This document shows, in pieces, positions 7,654 through 15,339 of a stretch of DNA of 40,655 nucleotides (positions are counted from its first letter, which is position 1; each line of letters starts with the position of its first letter). The notes under the pieces are model-generated. The model was not told the DNA's origin and ran no database searches. It was given only the letters and a program-made list of their open reading frames with translations. A program made the position numbers and the translations under genes. Source of the stretch: JAWLBR01 sp041687495 (GTDB lineage Bacteria; Bacillota; Limnochordia; DTU087; JAAYGB01); NCBI GenBank assembly GCA_041687495.1, contig JAWLBR010000016.1, forward strand, positions 1 to 40,655. Reading direction: 5' to 3'.

Positions 7654-9186
7654 TCAGAACTTGCTCGCCTGCAACCGAGCAATCTGTGCAAACTCCGGCT
7701 GTAGCTTGGCATACAAGGAGCTATACAAAGCATATACCTCTCGGTACACGTTGGTCTGAGCTAGATTTGGTTCAACCACTCTTTCTATCTCAATCAAGTC
7801 TGACGCCTGAGTCAGACTTGAAACATGACCAATCGCCGCAGCAGCTAGAAAGGCAGCCCCAAAAGCAGAGCCTTCTAGGACCTTGGGAATGTGCAGTGGA
7901 GTGCCAAAAAGATCGGCCATGATCTGCAGCCAGATCGAAGACTTGGCGAATCCACCAGATGCCCGAATTTCCTTAGGCTGCCCCACTACAGAAACGAGAG
8001 CTTCATAGACACCATAAAGATGGAACATCACGCCTTCCATCAAGGCCCGGGCAATATCGGAGGTACCGTGCCCCGCATTTAGTCCAAACAGTACACCACG
8101 GGAGTCAGGATTCCAACCGGGGCTGCGCTCTCCAAACAGCATCGGCAGAAATACCAGCCCCCGACTGCCAGGCGGTACAGAACCCGCCCATTGGCTAATC
8201 ACCTCATACACGCTGATCCCCCGCTGCTGAGCCTCCATCTGTGCTGTTCCAGCCAAGTGGTCCCGAAACCAGCCCATGAGGTTGCCCCCGTTGTTCAGCG
8301 CTCCGCCACTAACCCACTTATCCTCTGCCAGGTAATAGCTCCAAGTCCTCTGATCCGCATCCAGTTTGGGCTCGTCGAGGACAGCCCGAACGGCCCCCGA
8401 GGTTCCAACCATAGCCACCACCTGTCCAGGAGAAACGACTCCCGACCCCAGATTAGAAAGAGTTCCATCAGTGGCACCAATGACCAAAGGCACCCCAGTT
8501 GGCAGTCCTTGACTGCGGGCGTATTCACCCACAAACCCATCCAGTACCGTAAGGGGTGACACCAGCTCAGGGAGAAGCTGGGCGCTAACTCCAACGGACT
8601 CCAGTACAGTCTCGTCCCACTGCATGCGGCTTAGGTTCAAAAGGCCGGTAGTCGAAGCCGTGGAGTACTCCTCCAGCGTCCTCCCCGTCAACTGCTGCAC
8701 CAGATAACCCTTGATTGACACTACTTTGGCAATGGCGGCAAACGTCTCCGGTGCTTTCTCCTGCAGCCATAGAAGCTTGGCAGGTAGATATGTAGGGTGC
8801 ACTGGACATCCTGTCCTCCGGTAGAGCTCGGCGGCTTTACCTCCATCCCCCAGCCGCTGGGCCTGATCCCGGGCCCGCAGATCTGCCCAAATGATGGCAT
8901 TGGTGATGGGGTCGCCTTCCTTCGAAAGCCCAATCAGGCTGTGCATAACAGCCGAAATCCCCACTGCCTGGGGGAGTTCACCTGAAAACACCGGTAGGGC
9001 CATCAGCCCGTGTAATACCTCAACTACACTTTCCAAGATTTGGTCAGGATCCTGTTCTGCCCAGCTGGGGTGCGGAATGTGGATGGAGTACTCTCTACTG
9101 ACACTCCCCAACACCCTAAACTCACCATCGAAGGCGACAGCTCGACAGCTGGACGTACCGATATCTAGTCCGACAAAATACTTCAT
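7654..9186 (-). CDS. FGGY-family carbohydrate kinase, gluconokinase-like
   Basis: 510 residues when started at the ATG at 9186, which has GGAGGA 10 bases upstream and gives the family N-terminus MKYFVGLDIGTSS. The phosphate-1 loop (GLDIGTSSCRAVAFD, 6-20), the AEQDP segment, the MHSLIGL and WADLRA stretches, the GATDG catalytic-base motif and the adenosine-binding GGNLMGW/ASGGFAKS segments are all present. The HSLIGL...PITNAIIWADLRA pattern is most like FGGY gluconokinases, which phosphorylate D-gluconate to 6-phosphogluconate. FGGY specificity is hard to read from sequence, and the aldolase and NagA-like neighbours leave other sugar acids possible. Probably cotranscribed with both. Confidence 0.85.
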   Translation of the reverse strand: MKYFVGLDIGTSSCRAVAFDGEFRVLGSVSREYSIHIPHPSWAEQDPDQILESVVEVLHGLMALPVFSGELPQAVGISAVMHSLIGLSKEGDPITNAIIWADLRARDQAQRLGDGGKAAELYRRTGCPVHPTYLPAKLLWLQEKAPETFAAIAKVVSIKGYLVQQLTGRTLEEYSTASTTGLLNLSRMQWDETVLESVGVSAQLLPELVSPLTVLDGFVGEYARSQGLPTGVPLVIGATDGTLSNLGSGVVSPGQVVAMVGTSGAVRAVLDEPKLDADQRTWSYYLAEDKWVSGGALNNGGNLMGWFRDHLAGTAQMEAQQRGISVYEVISQWAGSVPPGSRGLVFLPMLFGERSPGWNPDSRGVLFGLNAGHGTSDIARALMEGVMFHLYGVYEALVSVVGQPKEIRASGGFAKSSIWLQIMADLFGTPLHIPKVLEGSAFGAAFLAAAAIGHVSSLTQASDLIEIERVVEPNLAQTNVYREVYALYSSLYAKLQPEFAQIARLQASKF

Positions 9187-9238
9187 CTCAAAAGCGTCCT
9201 CCTGCTCCTGGGTAGACCGACCAGTCAACAGCTGGCAG

Positions 9239-10126
9239 CTAAATCACACCCATCGCCGCTAGATCTTTCTCTAGTTTCTCTATTTCTTCAGACCCCATAG
9301 CTCGCAGTGGAGCCTTCATTCCCCCAAACTCGATTCCCCTCAGCCTTAGGGCCTCCTTAAACGCTGCTAGGTATGGGCCCTGCTTGAGTGTGTCCCGCAG
9401 CTGGTTGACTTGGAACTGCAGTTCCTTGGCCTTCATCAGGTCTCCCGCGATATATGCTTCATACAGCTTGACTACCATCTCCGGAAAGACATTACCGACA
9501 GCGGAAATCACACCTGCGCCCCCGACTACCAGAGTCGACAAAATTAGAGCGTCGCTGCCAACAATTACCTGATAGTCTCCGCCCATTGTAGCTAAGTACG
9601 CTTCGAGCCTGGCCACATCCTTACTGGAATCCTTAACCCCGGCCACGGACGGGCACTGCTCGGCAATTCGTTTTGCGATGGCGGGGGAGATATCATTTCC
9701 AGTGTTCCCCGGTAGGTTGTATATGTACAAGGGCAAGTCTGGCACCGCCTCAGAGACTCGCCGGTAGTGGTTCAAGAGCCCCTGGGAGTCTACCTTGTAG
9801 AAGTAAGGGGCCACCACCCCAATGGCATCAGCTCCAATGGAGCGGGCGTGAATGGCCAGATCAACTGTCTCGCTGGTGGAAAAAGCTCCAACGTGAACCA
9901 TCACCGGTACACGGCCATTGACAGCGTCCACCACCGTTTCTGCCACAAGTTTACGTTCGGTTGTGTTCAGCAGCATCCCCTCGCCGGTGGTTCCGCACGG
10001 ATAGAGGCCATGTACACCGCCGTCCACCAAAAAGTCGACCAGGCCCACGATCCCCCTGGTATCGACTTTGTCATCCTGAAATGGAGTCAAAAGTGCAGGA
10101 ATGACTCCGTGAAACTTTTTAGCCAA
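9239..10126 (-). CDS. DapA/NAL-family aldolase (dihydrodipicolinate synthase-like)
   Basis: 295 residues from a TTG at 10124-10126, chosen because GGAGGGG ends 5 bases upstream and because the family N-terminus (KKFHGVIPALLTPF) starts right there. The open frame upstream to 10330 has no family similarity. It is a class I aldolase/lyase with Schiff-base Lys165 in GVKDSSKD, catalytic Tyr136 in YIYNLPG, and the substrate-carboxylate loop GTTGE at 45-49. The loop continues GMLL, which is commoner in 2-keto-3-deoxy-sugar-acid aldolases and N-acetylneuraminate lyases than in lysine-pathway DapA (usually GTTGES). Given its kinase and deacetylase neighbours, a catabolic aldolase is more likely than DapA. 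Confidence 0.85.
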   Translation of the reverse strand: MAKKFHGVIPALLTPFQDDKVDTRGIVGLVDFLVDGGVHGLYPCGTTGEGMLLNTTERKLVAETVVDAVNGRVPVMVHVGAFSTSETVDLAIHARSIGADAIGVVAPYFYKVDSQGLLNHYRRVSEAVPDLPLYIYNLPGNTGNDISPAIAKRIAEQCPSVAGVKDSSKDVARLEAYLATMGGDYQVIVGSDALILSTLVVGGAGVISAVGNVFPEMVVKLYEAYIAGDLMKAKELQFQVNQLRDTLKQGPYLAAFKEALRLRGIEFGGMKAPLRAMGSEEIEKLEKDLAAMGVI

Positions 10127-10298
10127 TTCTACCCCTCCGTTCTTAGACACCTCGAACAAGTCTCTTCTACAGCCGCACTTTCGTTCCTGCTTGCACACAA
10201 ACGGGAGCCCGTGGCATTCCCACCTGGCCAACTTCGCGACAGGAATGCTCTGCCCCCCGGAGAATGTTCTAGTATTTCCACAAGAGGAGGACACCACT

Positions 10299-10727
10299 AT
10301 GCTGCGGACACCATTAACCCACCCGGGCATCCTAAAGAGTTTAGCACAAGCCGGTCACGGATCTCGGGTTCTCATCGCCGACGGGAACTACCCATTTTCT
10401 TCGGGAGCCTCAAGGACTTCCGAAAAAGTGTATCTCAACTTGACTCCAGGAATACCCACCGCCACCGCCGTGCTGGAGGTTCTGGCAACCGCAATCCCCA
10501 TCGAAGCAGCCCACGTCATGGTTCCAGATCAGGGCCCGGAGCCACCGATTTTCTCCGAATTTCGGCAAATCCTAGGAGAAGATTTCCAGTTGCAGCCCCT
10601 CGAGCGATTCGCCTTCTATGACACCGCCCGTGGGGCCGACACAGTCTTAGTAATCGCAACCGGGGAGCAGCGGGTGTACGCTAACCTACTGCTGACCATA
10701 GGAGTTGTACCACCACCACAGAGCTAA
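10299..10727 (+). CDS. RbsD/FucU-family sugar mutarotase
   Basis: 142 residues from the ATG at 10299, with AGGAGG 8 bases upstream. The open frame starting at 10191 runs through the divergent regulatory gap and is not preferred. The family pattern is clear: MLRTPLTHPGILKSL at the N-terminus, the GHGSRVLIADGNYP loop with the catalytic-type His near residue 21, and RVYANLLLTIGVV at the C-terminus. RbsD and FucU interconvert sugar anomers (ribose or fucose) in the cytoplasm before phosphorylation. It is divergent from the aldolase-kinase-deacetylase operon and probably serves the same sugar. The sugar itself is not evident. Confidence 0.88.
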   Translation: MLRTPLTHPGILKSLAQAGHGSRVLIADGNYPFSSGASRTSEKVYLNLTPGIPTATAVLEVLATAIPIEAAHVMVPDQGPEPPIFSEFRQILGEDFQLQPLERFAFYDTARGADTVLVIATGEQRVYANLLLTIGVVPPPQS

Positions 10728-10750
10728 CTGCACGCATCAGAAACGCTGAC

Positions 10751-10780
10751 GGACCCTGATCAAAAGCCAAGTCAGGGTCC
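10751..10780 (+). terminator. Hairpin after the RbsD/FucU gene
   Basis: GGACCCTGA pairs perfectly with TCAGGGTCC across a 12-base loop. There is no T-run after it, so it may be a weak terminator or an mRNA-stabilising hairpin. Confidence 0.5.
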
Positions 10781-10838
10781 TGCCCATTGTAGCGCTCAGA
10801 CCAACAACCCCAAAATTTCCCCGCAGCTTCACTTTTCC

Positions 10839-10867
10839 TTGACTACCAATTATTGTCAAAATATAAT
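10839..10867 (+). promoter_or_regulatory. Strong sigma-A promoter with overlapping inverted repeat
   Basis: -35 TTGACT (10839-10844), 17-base spacer, perfect -10 TATAAT (10862-10867), 37 bases before the ABC ATPase start. TTGAC at the -35 pairs with GTCAA at 10855-10859 inside the spacer, a possible repressor site. Confidence 0.85.
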
Positions 10868-10904
10868 GGATCCAATATCCACAGGATTGGAGGGTAGAAC
10901 CACT

Positions 10905-11888
10905 ATGCGTGTCATCCAAGTTGAAAACTTGGCCAAAGTGTTTCGCACTAAGCAAAAGCCAGAAGGTCTTAAAGGAAGTTGGCAGGCGGTGATCCGACCC
11001 AAATACAAGGAAGTAGCGGCCGTCTCGGATCTTTCCTTTTCGGTCGAAACAGGCGAGATGTTGGCATTTATCGGACCCAACGGCGCTGGCAAATCAACGA
11101 CGATCAAGATGCTGACCGGGATCCTGCACCCGAGCGCTGGAAGTGCGACTGTGCTGGGGATGGTACCTTGGCGGCAAAGGTATCAGCTTGCGTTTCACAT
11201 CGGCTCAGTGTTCGGACAGAAGTCTCAGTTGTGGTACCACCTACCGCCATCGGACACGATCAACCTATTGGGGCGTATCTACGAGATGGACCCCACAGAG
11301 TTAAGAAACCGCAGAGCGATGCTGGTGGAGGTTTTTGAATTGCAGGAGCTCATGGAGACCCCTGTGCGCAAGCTATCCTTGGGCCAGAGAATGCGGTGTG
11401 AGATTGCTGCCTCTCTGCTGCACAAGCCCAGCTTACTGCTGCTGGATGAGCCCACTATTGGGTTAGACGTAGTTGCCAGGCAGAAGATCCGCGACCTGAT
11501 TCGGTGGATGAATCGAGAGGAGAAAATCACCGTATTTCTCACCTCCCACGACACCGGGGACATTGAATCCATCTGCAAGAGGGCTGTGGTCATCAACCAC
11601 GGTAACATCATCCTGGATGACTCAGTATCCACTCTGCGCAGAGATTACATCAAGCAAAAAATCGTCGACCTCAAGCTGGCAAATAGATTGGAGCACTTTG
11701 CGTGTCCCGGAGCGCAGATACTCAAGCAAGGTGACTACGGCGTGAAGCTATTGGTCAACACCGAGTCCGATAGCATAGGTGCGGTTCTCGAATACTTGGT
11801 TGGCCACTACCCGGTGCTGGATGTCACTATCTCCAATCCACCGCTAGACCAAGTGATTGCCCAGATTTACACCGCCAAGAGCGCATAA
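10905..11888 (+). CDS. ABC-2 exporter ATP-binding protein (COG4586-like)
   Basis: 327 residues from the ATG at 10905, with GGAGGG 10 bases upstream. The motifs are Walker A GPNGAGKST (57-65), signature LSLGQRMR, Walker B LLLLDEPTIGLD and an SHDTGD switch histidine, followed by a C-terminal extension typical of ABC-2 exporters. The roughly 35-residue insert between the first strand and the VAAVSDLSF region (KQKPEGLKGSWQAVIRPKYKE) is characteristic of the COG4586 group. That group travels with two COG4587/COG3694-type permeases, as here. Most members have no known substrate. It is first of a three-gene operon with its own strong promoter. Confidence 0.92.
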   Translation: MRVIQVENLAKVFRTKQKPEGLKGSWQAVIRPKYKEVAAVSDLSFSVETGEMLAFIGPNGAGKSTTIKMLTGILHPSAGSATVLGMVPWRQRYQLAFHIGSVFGQKSQLWYHLPPSDTINLLGRIYEMDPTELRNRRAMLVEVFELQELMETPVRKLSLGQRMRCEIAASLLHKPSLLLLDEPTIGLDVVARQKIRDLIRWMNREEKITVFLTSHDTGDIESICKRAVVINHGNIILDDSVSTLRRDYIKQKIVDLKLANRLEHFACPGAQILKQGDYGVKLLVNTESDSIGAVLEYLVGHYPVLDVTISNPPLDQVIAQIYTAKSA

Positions 11889-11943
11889 ACTTAAGGCACG
11901 ACGGTGACCGCCGCGATGACAGACATGAGAGGAGCGCACCGTT

Positions 11944-12792
11944 ATGAGAACGGATCTGACAAGTGTTGCTGGTCGCTCTGCTATAGGCAGACTCTGGCCA
12001 TGGGTGGTGAAATACCCTGAGGTAGCAAGAACGAATCTACAGAACCAGCTGGTGTACGTCTTCGATTTTGTGTGGCGCAGCATTTTCCTCTTGATCATCG
12101 TCTACATCTTCACTCAGCTCTGGCGAACAACCTTTTCCAGCATGGGAATGACGAGTCTCAACGGATATACTCTATCGCAGATTCTCTGGTACTTCATGTT
12201 TGCGGAGACTATCGTTTTGTCCCATCCAGCACTATCAGATACTATTGACGCCGAAGTTAAGCAGGGCAGTGTCGCCTACGCGCTGACCAAACCATACAAC
12301 TATGTAGTGTATAACTACTGCGTGTTCACCAGTGAGGCAGCCATCCGCTGGTGTGTAAACCTGCTCATTGGCTGTGGTATCGTCTATGCGGTAACCGGAG
12401 AAGTAGCCTGCAGCCCGCAGGGTCTGCCGCTGATTCTGATCTCAGTCCTGCTCTCCATGAGTCTGCAGTTCTGCCTACTGATGGCAATTGGCCTGACAGC
12501 TTTTTGGCTGGAGGACACAAAAGCAGTGTTCTTCATCTATCAGAAGCTTTTGTTTATCCTGGGAGGAATGCTACTTCCTCTTGAAGTGTACCCACCCGCG
12601 TTTCAGCGCCTGGCAAGCTTCTTGCCACTCCGATTTGTGGTGTATGGACCCGCCCGATTGTTCGTTGGGTTTGACTACCACACCTGGCTTGCCTTCACCG
12701 CTGCTCAGTTGGGCTGGATTTTCGTACTGGGAGGCCTAGTGGCGCTTCTCTATCGGTTGGGGGTGAAGAAACTCAATGTTAACGGTGGCTAA
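11944..12792 (+). CDS. ABC-2 exporter permease, subunit 1
   Basis: A 282-residue protein with about six hydrophobic segments and the shape of the ABC-2 (DUF990-type) permeases. The N-terminus is a cytoplasmic lead-in (WVVKYPEVARTNLQNQLVYVFDFVWRS) before the first helix. It starts 55 bases after the ATPase with GAGAGGAG in front, and its last 17 bases overlap the next permease. The two permeases presumably form a heterodimeric channel driven by the upstream ATPase. The substrate is unknown. Confidence 0.88.
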   Translation: MRTDLTSVAGRSAIGRLWPWVVKYPEVARTNLQNQLVYVFDFVWRSIFLLIIVYIFTQLWRTTFSSMGMTSLNGYTLSQILWYFMFAETIVLSHPALSDTIDAEVKQGSVAYALTKPYNYVVYNYCVFTSEAAIRWCVNLLIGCGIVYAVTGEVACSPQGLPLILISVLLSMSLQFCLLMAIGLTAFWLEDTKAVFFIYQKLLFILGGMLLPLEVYPPAFQRLASFLPLRFVVYGPARLFVGFDYHTWLAFTAAQLGWIFVLGGLVALLYRLGVKKLNVNGG

Positions 12793-13570
12793 AAATCTTG
12801 GCTTGATGACAAGTTACTTCCGAGCCAATCTCGGCATGGCCATGGAGTATCGGGTAAGCTTCATCACGCAAGTACTGGGAATGGCCCTGAATAACAGCCT
12901 CTGGGCTTTGTTTTGGTGGTTGTTTTTCCAAAACTTCCCTTCCATCGGTGGATGGCAGTATGCTGACCTACTCGTGCTGTATGCAGTGGTAACCATTGGT
13001 TTTGGCACTGCAATGTCACTCATGGGTAACTGCAACCGTATCAGCCGCATTATCGCCGAGGGGCATCTAGACTACTACCTGGCGCTGCCCGAGAATGTCT
13101 TAATTCACGTTCTAGTCAGTCGGATGGACATCTATTCCGTTGGCGACATCGTATTTGGAATTGCTGTGTACATCATTAGCGGGTCAGTGTCATGGTTCAA
13201 CACCCTCCTTCTGCTGGCAGCCAGCCTGCTGACAGCAGCGATCTTTGTGCTTTTTGCCGTTGCCGCCCATTCCCTGACCTTTTACCTGGGCAATGCAGAG
13301 ACGTTGGCCAGCCAGCTCTTCAACGCCCTGATCACATTTGCCATGTACCCGACCTCCATTTTTCGCGGATTGGCCAGAGTCCTTCTCTTTACGGTTCTGC
13401 CGGCTGGCCTGATCGGCTTGGTTCCCACTGAGCTGATACGGGGGCACCACCTACAGCTGCTGGCTTTCCTGGCAGCAGCTGTATTGGCCATGGGGATCAT
13501 TGCCGTCTCCTTGTTTTACCGAGGTCTGCGGCGCTATGAGTCAGGCAATCTCATCAGTATTCGGTTGTGA
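12776..13570 (+). CDS. ABC-2 exporter permease, subunit 2 (COG3694-like)
   Basis: A 264-residue membrane protein with about six hydrophobic segments and the typical ANLGMAMEYRVSFITQVLGM entry segment of the COG3694 group. It overlaps the preceding permease by 17 bases, so translation is probably coupled. The 119 bases to the SGNH hydrolase hold no terminator that I can see, so the hydrolase may be on the same transcript. Confidence 0.88.
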   Translation: MLTVAKNLGLMTSYFRANLGMAMEYRVSFITQVLGMALNNSLWALFWWLFFQNFPSIGGWQYADLLVLYAVVTIGFGTAMSLMGNCNRISRIIAEGHLDYYLALPENVLIHVLVSRMDIYSVGDIVFGIAVYIISGSVSWFNTLLLLAASLLTAAIFVLFAVAAHSLTFYLGNAETLASQLFNALITFAMYPTSIFRGLARVLLFTVLPAGLIGLVPTELIRGHHLQLLAFLAAAVLAMGIIAVSLFYRGLRRYESGNLISIRL

Positions 13571-13689
13571 CCACCAGGAAGCTGGGAATACGAGTCGAAC
13601 CACTACTGTGGGATAAAGAGCACAAGGTTTTGTGTCAGCTTTCAGATATGAAACCAAACCGAACCAAGAAAGGACGAGGTGAAGGATAG

Positions 13690-14325
13690 ATGGGCACTGC
13701 GTTCAAGTCAGGAGATTGTATTCTATTTCAAGGCGATAGCGTGACCGACTGCGGCAGAGATCGCTCCTGCAGTTGGAACCTCGGTCACGGATACCCTGCC
13801 CTCATCGCTGCTAGGCTGTGGTCAGAGCTGCCCCAGATGGATCTGAGTATTCTCAACCGCGGCATCAGCGGCAACCGTGTGTATGACTTGGAGGATCGTT
13901 GGAATGAAGACTGCATCTCGCTGCAGCCCAACTGGGTCAGCATTCTGATCGGCATCAACGACACATGGCGGCGATACGATAGTGATATAGTTTCACCTAT
14001 CTCAGACTTCACCGCCTGCTACCGCAAATTACTGGAGCGGACCTTGGAAAAAACAGAAGCCAAACTAGTTTTGTGTGACCCATTTGTCCTACCCTATCCG
14101 GAGGATCGACGAGCTTGGCGTGAGGATCTCGATCCCCGAATCAACGCTGTCCGGGACTTGGCGCGAGAGTTTGGTGCCGTCTATGTACCTTTGGACGGAG
14201 CCTTTGCCCGGGCCTCTACGCAGAAGGAACCGGAGTTTTGGGCCGCCGACGGAGTGCATCCCACTCTAGCCGGTCACGGGTTAATTGCTAAGGCGTGGCT
14301 AGAGGCAGTTACACAGGAGGGCTGA
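13690..14325 (+). CDS. SGNH/GDSL-family hydrolase
   Basis: A 211-residue esterase-fold protein with the four SGNH blocks: FQGDSVTD with nucleophile Ser17, NRGISGNR with Gly59 and Asn62, IGINDTW with Asn90, and DGVHPT with Asp187 and His190. Such enzymes hydrolyse acyl esters, often of sugars or lipids. No signal peptide is visible, so it is probably cytoplasmic. The start has GGTGAAGG just upstream. The downstream hairpin at 14346-14382 closes the transcript. The substrate is not predictable; the neighbouring exporter does not settle it. Confidence 0.9.
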   Translation: MGTAFKSGDCILFQGDSVTDCGRDRSCSWNLGHGYPALIAARLWSELPQMDLSILNRGISGNRVYDLEDRWNEDCISLQPNWVSILIGINDTWRRYDSDIVSPISDFTACYRKLLERTLEKTEAKLVLCDPFVLPYPEDRRAWREDLDPRINAVRDLAREFGAVYVPLDGAFARASTQKEPEFWAADGVHPTLAGHGLIAKAWLEAVTQEG

Positions 14326-14345
14326 TTTATCCACCATGTTCTAAG

Positions 14346-14382
14346 AGACCCTGCTCGCCAAGAAGGCAAGCAGGGTCTTTGC
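14346..14382. terminator. Bidirectional terminator between SGNH hydrolase and BON gene
   Basis: AGACCCTGCT and AGCAGGGTCT pair over 10 bp, with a further GCC/GGC inside after one mismatch. TTT follows on plus and CTTAG on minus. It sits between convergent genes. Confidence 0.75.
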
Positions 14383-14404
14383 GTGAAGTACTGCATGTTA
14401 GAAC

Positions 14405-15109
14405 CTAGTGGTAGTTTTCGCCATCTTCACGATCATTTTGTACCTGACTGTGGAAGATGGACTCTGGATCGTCCGGATCAAGAGCTTGGCGAGGGTGGAG
14501 CTTAAGCTGGCTGACAACAGCCGTTACTCCTCGGGCTTTACTGGCGGCACTCACAGCCTGCTTCTCTTCAGCTGGAGAGTCAATGTGACCCATCAGAAAG
14601 GCAGTACCACCAGACACCTTTACGCCCACTTTATCTCGTAGGCTACTGACAGCCGCAAGCTCCTCACCAACTTCCATCTCAACGCCCCTGTCGGTAATGG
14701 CTCCATCGGTGCTAATACTAACACCATCGTCGTAGCCAGTGACGCCGTCAATGGTGGTGACCACCCGCCGCAAATGAAGCTTTTCGGCGAGACTATCCAC
14801 GACACCGTTGACTCTGGCGATTCCTTCCACCACATCGGCTTCCAATCCGTAACCTCTTAGGTTCTTGTCTTGGTCTAAAGCCCTTTGTACCGTGTCTGCG
14901 AGGGAATCATCGGAGCTAGGGGTAGAGTTGATGAATCCTGGAAACCCCTGCTTATCCTCCATACCTCTTTTCACAGCGGCAGAACCGCCGTGGTTCACCT
15001 TCGATTCCAGTTGGGCACGCTGTGACTTGGACTCCCTCGGACGGGGATGTCCCGGAGGTCTGTGCTGATCCCACTGGGTCTCAGGATCCCTGACGCGATA
15101 CGGACTCAC
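14405..15109 (-). CDS. Protein with two BON domains, no signal peptide
   Basis: 234 residues from a GTG at 15107-15109 with GGAGG 7 bases upstream. The longer frame to 15250 has no ribosome binding site and a different character. After a hydrophilic, proline- and charge-rich N-terminus of about 65 residues come two BON-like units: roughly residues 70-132 (SLADTVQRALDQD...GIARVNGVVDS) and 145-210 (EMEVGEELAAVSS...GTAFLMGHIDS). BON domains bind membranes or lipids and are typical of OsmY-type envelope stress proteins. This one has no export signal, so it may act inside the cell. It is a single gene, divergent from the aminotransferase. Confidence 0.78.
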   Translation of the reverse strand: MSPYRVRDPETQWDQHRPPGHPRPRESKSQRAQLESKVNHGGSAAVKRGMEDKQGFPGFINSTPSSDDSLADTVQRALDQDKNLRGYGLEADVVEGIARVNGVVDSLAEKLHLRRVVTTIDGVTGYDDGVSISTDGAITDRGVEMEVGEELAAVSSLRDKVGVKVSGGTAFLMGHIDSPAEEKQAVSAASKARGVTAVVSQLKLHPRQALDPDDPESIFHSQVQNDREDGENYH

Positions 15110-15129
15110 GGCATCGCCTCCTGACCAAG

Positions 15130-15157
15130 TTGTCAAGCAGCCTTCAACTAGTAGTAT
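15130..15157 (+). promoter_or_regulatory. Possible promoter for the aminotransferase gene
   Basis: TTGTCA (15130-15135), a 16-base spacer and TAGTAT lie about 185 bases ahead of the aminotransferase start. The match is fair but the leader would be long. A perfect palindrome GGAGCA-GG-TGCTCC at 15274-15287 lies inside that leader. Confidence 0.35.
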
Positions 15158-15339
15158 GCAACTGACCCACTTAACCCTATCCCACCGCCGACAGGTACTA
15201 AGTAACTGGTATCCCAGATTCATGCGCTGATGGCCACATGCCCTTGGCATAAAGCGAAAATTCTCTTGGGTTAGGAGCAGGTGCTCCAGGACTTGTTAGT
15301 GAATTGATTGGGGAATCTAGAAGTGGAGAGATGCAGCAG

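Noticed and set aside
9767..10621. 284-codon plus-strand frame
   Set aside because: Antisense to the aldolase and out of frame with RbsD/FucU; histidine- and arginine-rich shadow composition.
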